Source: a virus. From it: a stretch of 23,846 bases of DNA. This document shows, one piece after another, positions 21,546-23,846 of this stretch. Position 1 is the first letter of the stretch, and every line of letters begins with the position of its first letter. The position numbers were made by a program, and so were the translations under genes. The DNA is taken from the IMG/VR virus record IMGVR_UViG_3300047312_000186, positions 1-23,846 of that record. The stretch is one strand, 5' to 3'. The notes under the pieces are model-generated. The model was not told the DNA's origin. It made no database searches and worked only from the letters and a program-made list of their open reading frames with translations.

Positions 21546-23603
21546 ATGCCATCGGTGAATTACACGCCTTACGGGAACCTCGGCAGCGACCTCGGCAACC
21601 TGGGTTCGCTGCTGTTCCCGGACGCGTCGAAGGTGATGGAAGGGCGCTACTACGGGGCCAAGTCGCGCGAGGCCCAGATCAACGCCCTGAAGGGTCAGGC
21701 CGAGCTTAATGAGCGTCCTTACATTATGGGAATGACCTCGGGCAGCGGCGTGCAGCCGGCACCCGCGCAATACTATCACCCGCCCGGGTCGAACCCGAAC
21801 GATCCGCCGATCATCGCGCCGTCCACCGGGATCACGATGCAGGACGGGTCCTCGCCGCCGCTGTCCCAGACCGTCACCACGCCGGCGCCCGGGCCTGCTG
21901 CCCCCGGGACACCGGCGGTCCCCCCGGCGCAGGTCGCCGATCTCGCCGACCAGGCGGGCGTCCACACCGGGGCGCCCCCGGCCTCGTCCTCGCCGGCGCC
22001 CAATTCGGGTGCGCCGCCGGCGCGGACGACGACGGCCTCGAACGGCACCACGCCGACCAACGATCCCCTGTCGGCGACCATCCATCCCGGCACGTTCTGG
22101 TCGGCCGATGGCGGGCGCAAGATGGCGCCGCCGGCGCAGGCGAACGGCTCGCCGGCCCCGCTGGCGTTCAATCCGAACCTCTACATGGCGCACATGCTGG
22201 CGGCGGGATACACCGCCCAACAGGCCCAGGCGGGGCTGGCCAGCTACATCCTGCAATTCAAGAACGCGCACGTCATCGACGAGTCTACCGCCAACTATGC
22301 GATGAGCGCGGCGGGCAACGCGACACCGATGGCCGAAGCTGGCGCCACGACCCGCACCGGCATGACCAACGCGACCGAACTCGCGAAGCAGCGCATGGTT
22401 ACCGGTGAGAACGCGCGGCAGTTCGACCTCTCGGACACTCTGACCACGGACACGCCGGGGGGACAGCCGATCCACACGCCGCGTCGGGACAGCTTCGGCA
22501 AGCCCGCTTACGATGCCAGCTATTCGACGCAATACAACACGCCCGCCCTGACCCAGCCGACCCCGGGCGGCGCGCCGGTGTCCGCGAAGCAAGGGGAAGT
22601 GAAACCGGGCACCCCCATGTTCAACCAGCCCTTCACGGCCGACTACAACAAGCCGACGGAGGTCAGCGGGCCTAACGGGGAAAAACTCACGCAGCGTGCC
22701 GGTGAGCTACCGCCGGGACCAACGGCAGCCTACTCGCCCGAGCGTGAAAAGGCGGGCATAACGGGGGTGCTCGTCATGGACCCGGCGAACCATAACCAGT
22801 TGAAAACCGTTTCGACCCTGGAGTACAACAAAGGCGGCTACGTCAGGGCACCGGCGAACATTCCCGTTGGCGAAGCCGGGACATTGCAGGACCGCCTGGA
22901 TCAGCGCATGGCGCGGCGGTTTGCGCCGCCACCGGTTGACGTTGCAAACCGGGCCTACATGTTCCCGGCACGGGCTGACGGCGAGGCCAACGCACGGCTG
23001 CTGTCGAGGATGACCGAACTCTATCAGTCGTCACCGGATGCCAGTGTTCGCGGCAATTACGATGCCGCCGCAGACGCGGCGATCAGCGAAGGCCAGCAAA
23101 AGGGCTGGCTGCCTTCAGTGCAGGAAGCCAACGCGGAGCGTGTGCATTCCGTCGCCGGGAGAGAAACGGTGATGAAAGAGCATATTTTCCAGACGCAGAC
23201 CCCGGACGGCACCGCGACCAACACGTTTTTTCTGCTGCCCAAGCCGGGTCTGGGCGGGACTGTGGCCCCGGGGACCACGCCGGCACCCACTCAGACCCCC
23301 GCGGCACCTGTGGCCGCAGCCCCTGCGACCCCCGCGGCTGCGCCCGGGACCTCGGTGATGTCCGCGCCCACCCTTGGGGCTTTCGTCTCCCGTCTCTTCG
23401 GTGGCGGCAGCCCCGCAGCGACTGCCCCCGCAGCCGCGGCACCTGCGCCAACACCCCAGGCCGCCGGCGCGATGCCCGCCGGGGCGCTGATGGCGGTGCC
23501 GAACGCGGTGGAAAACCAGACCGGGACCACGCGTGACGGGACACGGTTCGTCGTGCATGGCGGCTACGCCTTCCCGGTCGCGTCACCCCAAGCAGGACGG
23601 TGA
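21546..23603 (+). CDS. Putative large internal virion protein (gp15 position)
   Basis: This 685-residue protein starts at ATG 21546 with AAGGAG about 12 nt upstream. Residues 1-60 look folded (MPSVNYTPYGNLGSDLGNLGSLLFPDASKVMEGRYYGAKSREAQ). Residues about 65-190 are a Pro/Ala/Thr/Gly disordered linker; a mixed helical region with AAGYTAQQAQAGLASYILQFKNAHVID lies near 215-245. A mostly helical region near 430-560 (RLLSRMTELYQSSPDASVRGNYDAAADAAISEGQQKGW) precedes a second Pro/Ala-rich linker (about 575-655). No enzymatic motif is visible. It occupies the T7 gene 15 position, directly before the transglycosylase. The gp15 role is inferred from position only; gp15 homologues normally lack such long Pro/Ala linkers. 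Confidence 0.7.
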   Translation: MPSVNYTPYGNLGSDLGNLGSLLFPDASKVMEGRYYGAKSREAQINALKGQAELNERPYIMGMTSGSGVQPAPAQYYHPPGSNPNDPPIIAPSTGITMQDGSSPPLSQTVTTPAPGPAAPGTPAVPPAQVADLADQAGVHTGAPPASSSPAPNSGAPPARTTTASNGTTPTNDPLSATIHPGTFWSADGGRKMAPPAQANGSPAPLAFNPNLYMAHMLAAGYTAQQAQAGLASYILQFKNAHVIDESTANYAMSAAGNATPMAEAGATTRTGMTNATELAKQRMVTGENARQFDLSDTLTTDTPGGQPIHTPRRDSFGKPAYDASYSTQYNTPALTQPTPGGAPVSAKQGEVKPGTPMFNQPFTADYNKPTEVSGPNGEKLTQRAGELPPGPTAAYSPEREKAGITGVLVMDPANHNQLKTVSTLEYNKGGYVRAPANIPVGEAGTLQDRLDQRMARRFAPPPVDVANRAYMFPARADGEANARLLSRMTELYQSSPDASVRGNYDAAADAAISEGQQKGWLPSVQEANAERVHSVAGRETVMKEHIFQTQTPDGTATNTFFLLPKPGLGGTVAPGTTPAPTQTPAAPVAAAPATPAAAPGTSVMSAPTLGAFVSRLFGGGSPAATAPAAAAPAPTPQAAGAMPAGALMAVPNAVENQTGTTRDGTRFVVHGGYAFPVASPQAGR

Positions 23604-23607
23604 GACA

Positions 23608-23846
23608 ATGGACGGTCCTCCCCTTTCCGCCACCGTCGTGCCGCAGCAGCCGGGGGTGTCGGCGCCGGGTTTCCGCGGCGAACTGATCAATGCCGAAAGC
23701 AGCGGCCGGAACGTGACCAACCAGGCCGAAGGTGCCGAGGGCTACTATCAGATCACCGCTCCGACCTGGCAGGACTTCGCGCCGCGCGCGGGGGTCGATC
23801 TCGCCCAGTATCCCAGCGCGATCCATGCGCCTTACGAAGTCCAGAG
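23608..23846 (+). CDS. Internal virion lytic transglycosylase (5' part only)
   Basis: The frame starts at ATG 23608, four nt after the previous stop, and is open for 79 codons to the right edge. After a Pro-rich 20-residue lead, ELINAESSG places a likely catalytic Glu at residue 30, followed by a YYQITAPTWQDFAP segment. This is the SLT-type pattern: Glu-Ser-x-Gly, then Gly-x-x-Gln-[IF] and Thr-Trp. T7 gp16 has such a domain at its N-terminus and uses it to open peptidoglycan during DNA ejection. Being at the gp16 position, the full protein may be very large. The rest is outside the window. Confidence 0.82.
   Translation, partial: MDGPPLSATVVPQQPGVSAPGFRGELINAESSGRNVTNQAEGAEGYYQITAPTWQDFAPRAGVDLAQYPSAIHAPYEVQ

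Noticed and set aside
20997-22592. 531-codon minus-strand open frame across the internal protein genes
   Set aside because: Arg/Gly/Val-rich shadow spanning two plus-strand genes and their junction; no motif seen.
1-23846. CRISPR arrays, tRNA genes, integrase or attachment sites
   Set aside because: No regularly spaced direct repeats of CRISPR type, no tRNA cloverleaf and no recombinase were recognised; short repeats found are leader or linker repeats.

Overview
The window is about 24 kb of a high-GC, tightly packed, tailed-phage (or prophage) genome. Its late gene order closely follows T7-type podoviruses: large terminase, portal, scaffold, major capsid, two tail-tube or adaptor proteins, a gp13-like protein, internal virion or ejection proteins, then the start of a lytic transglycosylase. 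No tail-length tape measure, sheath or baseplate gene is present, which also fits a short-tailed particle. High GC, frequent ATGA/GTGA overlaps and the style of the tail fibre suggest a proteobacterial, perhaps alphaproteobacterial, host; this is inference. No integrase, repressor, RNA polymerase or replication gene lies in the window, so lifestyle and early transcription cannot be judged.

Layout. (1) 1-1608, minus strand: a MoxR/CobS-like AAA+ ATPase that runs off the left edge, preceded by a 46-residue ORF; both have nearly identical 33-nt leaders. (2) 1609-2618: a divergent intergenic region, a small plus-strand gene with a zinc-knuckle-like N-terminus (possible small terminase), and a 446-nt gap holding an AT-rich island, a candidate promoter and a terminator that resembles T7 T-phi. 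(3) 2619-9064: host-recognition module of a 1252-residue tail fibre/tailspike, an SGNH-type esterase, an Ig-like-domain protein and a 77-residue protein. (4) 9061-15516: packaging and head module (TerL, portal, a one-TM protein, scaffold, capsid), followed by a perfect 13-bp hairpin. (5) 15589-18497: an unknown protein, then tail-tube/adaptor proteins A and B. (6) 18494-19138: an HNH endonuclease and a two-TM mini-protein, apparently inserted between the gp12-like and gp13-like genes. (7) 19142 to the end: gp13-like protein, three putative internal virion proteins, and a transglycosylase N-terminus cut by the right edge.

How the genes work together: TerL packages DNA through the portal into a scaffold-assembled capsid; adaptor and tube proteins form the tail; the fibre and SGNH esterase probably bind and trim surface polysaccharide; internal proteins and the transglycosylase probably form the ejection channel through the envelope. 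The less expected content is in regulation and accessory genes: paired GACAC sites in three intergenic leaders, duplicated leaders of the minus-strand genes, a hairpin across the scaffold ribosome-binding site, GGGAC-based inverted repeats in late genes, and a CobS-like ATPase whose partner would lie off the left edge.
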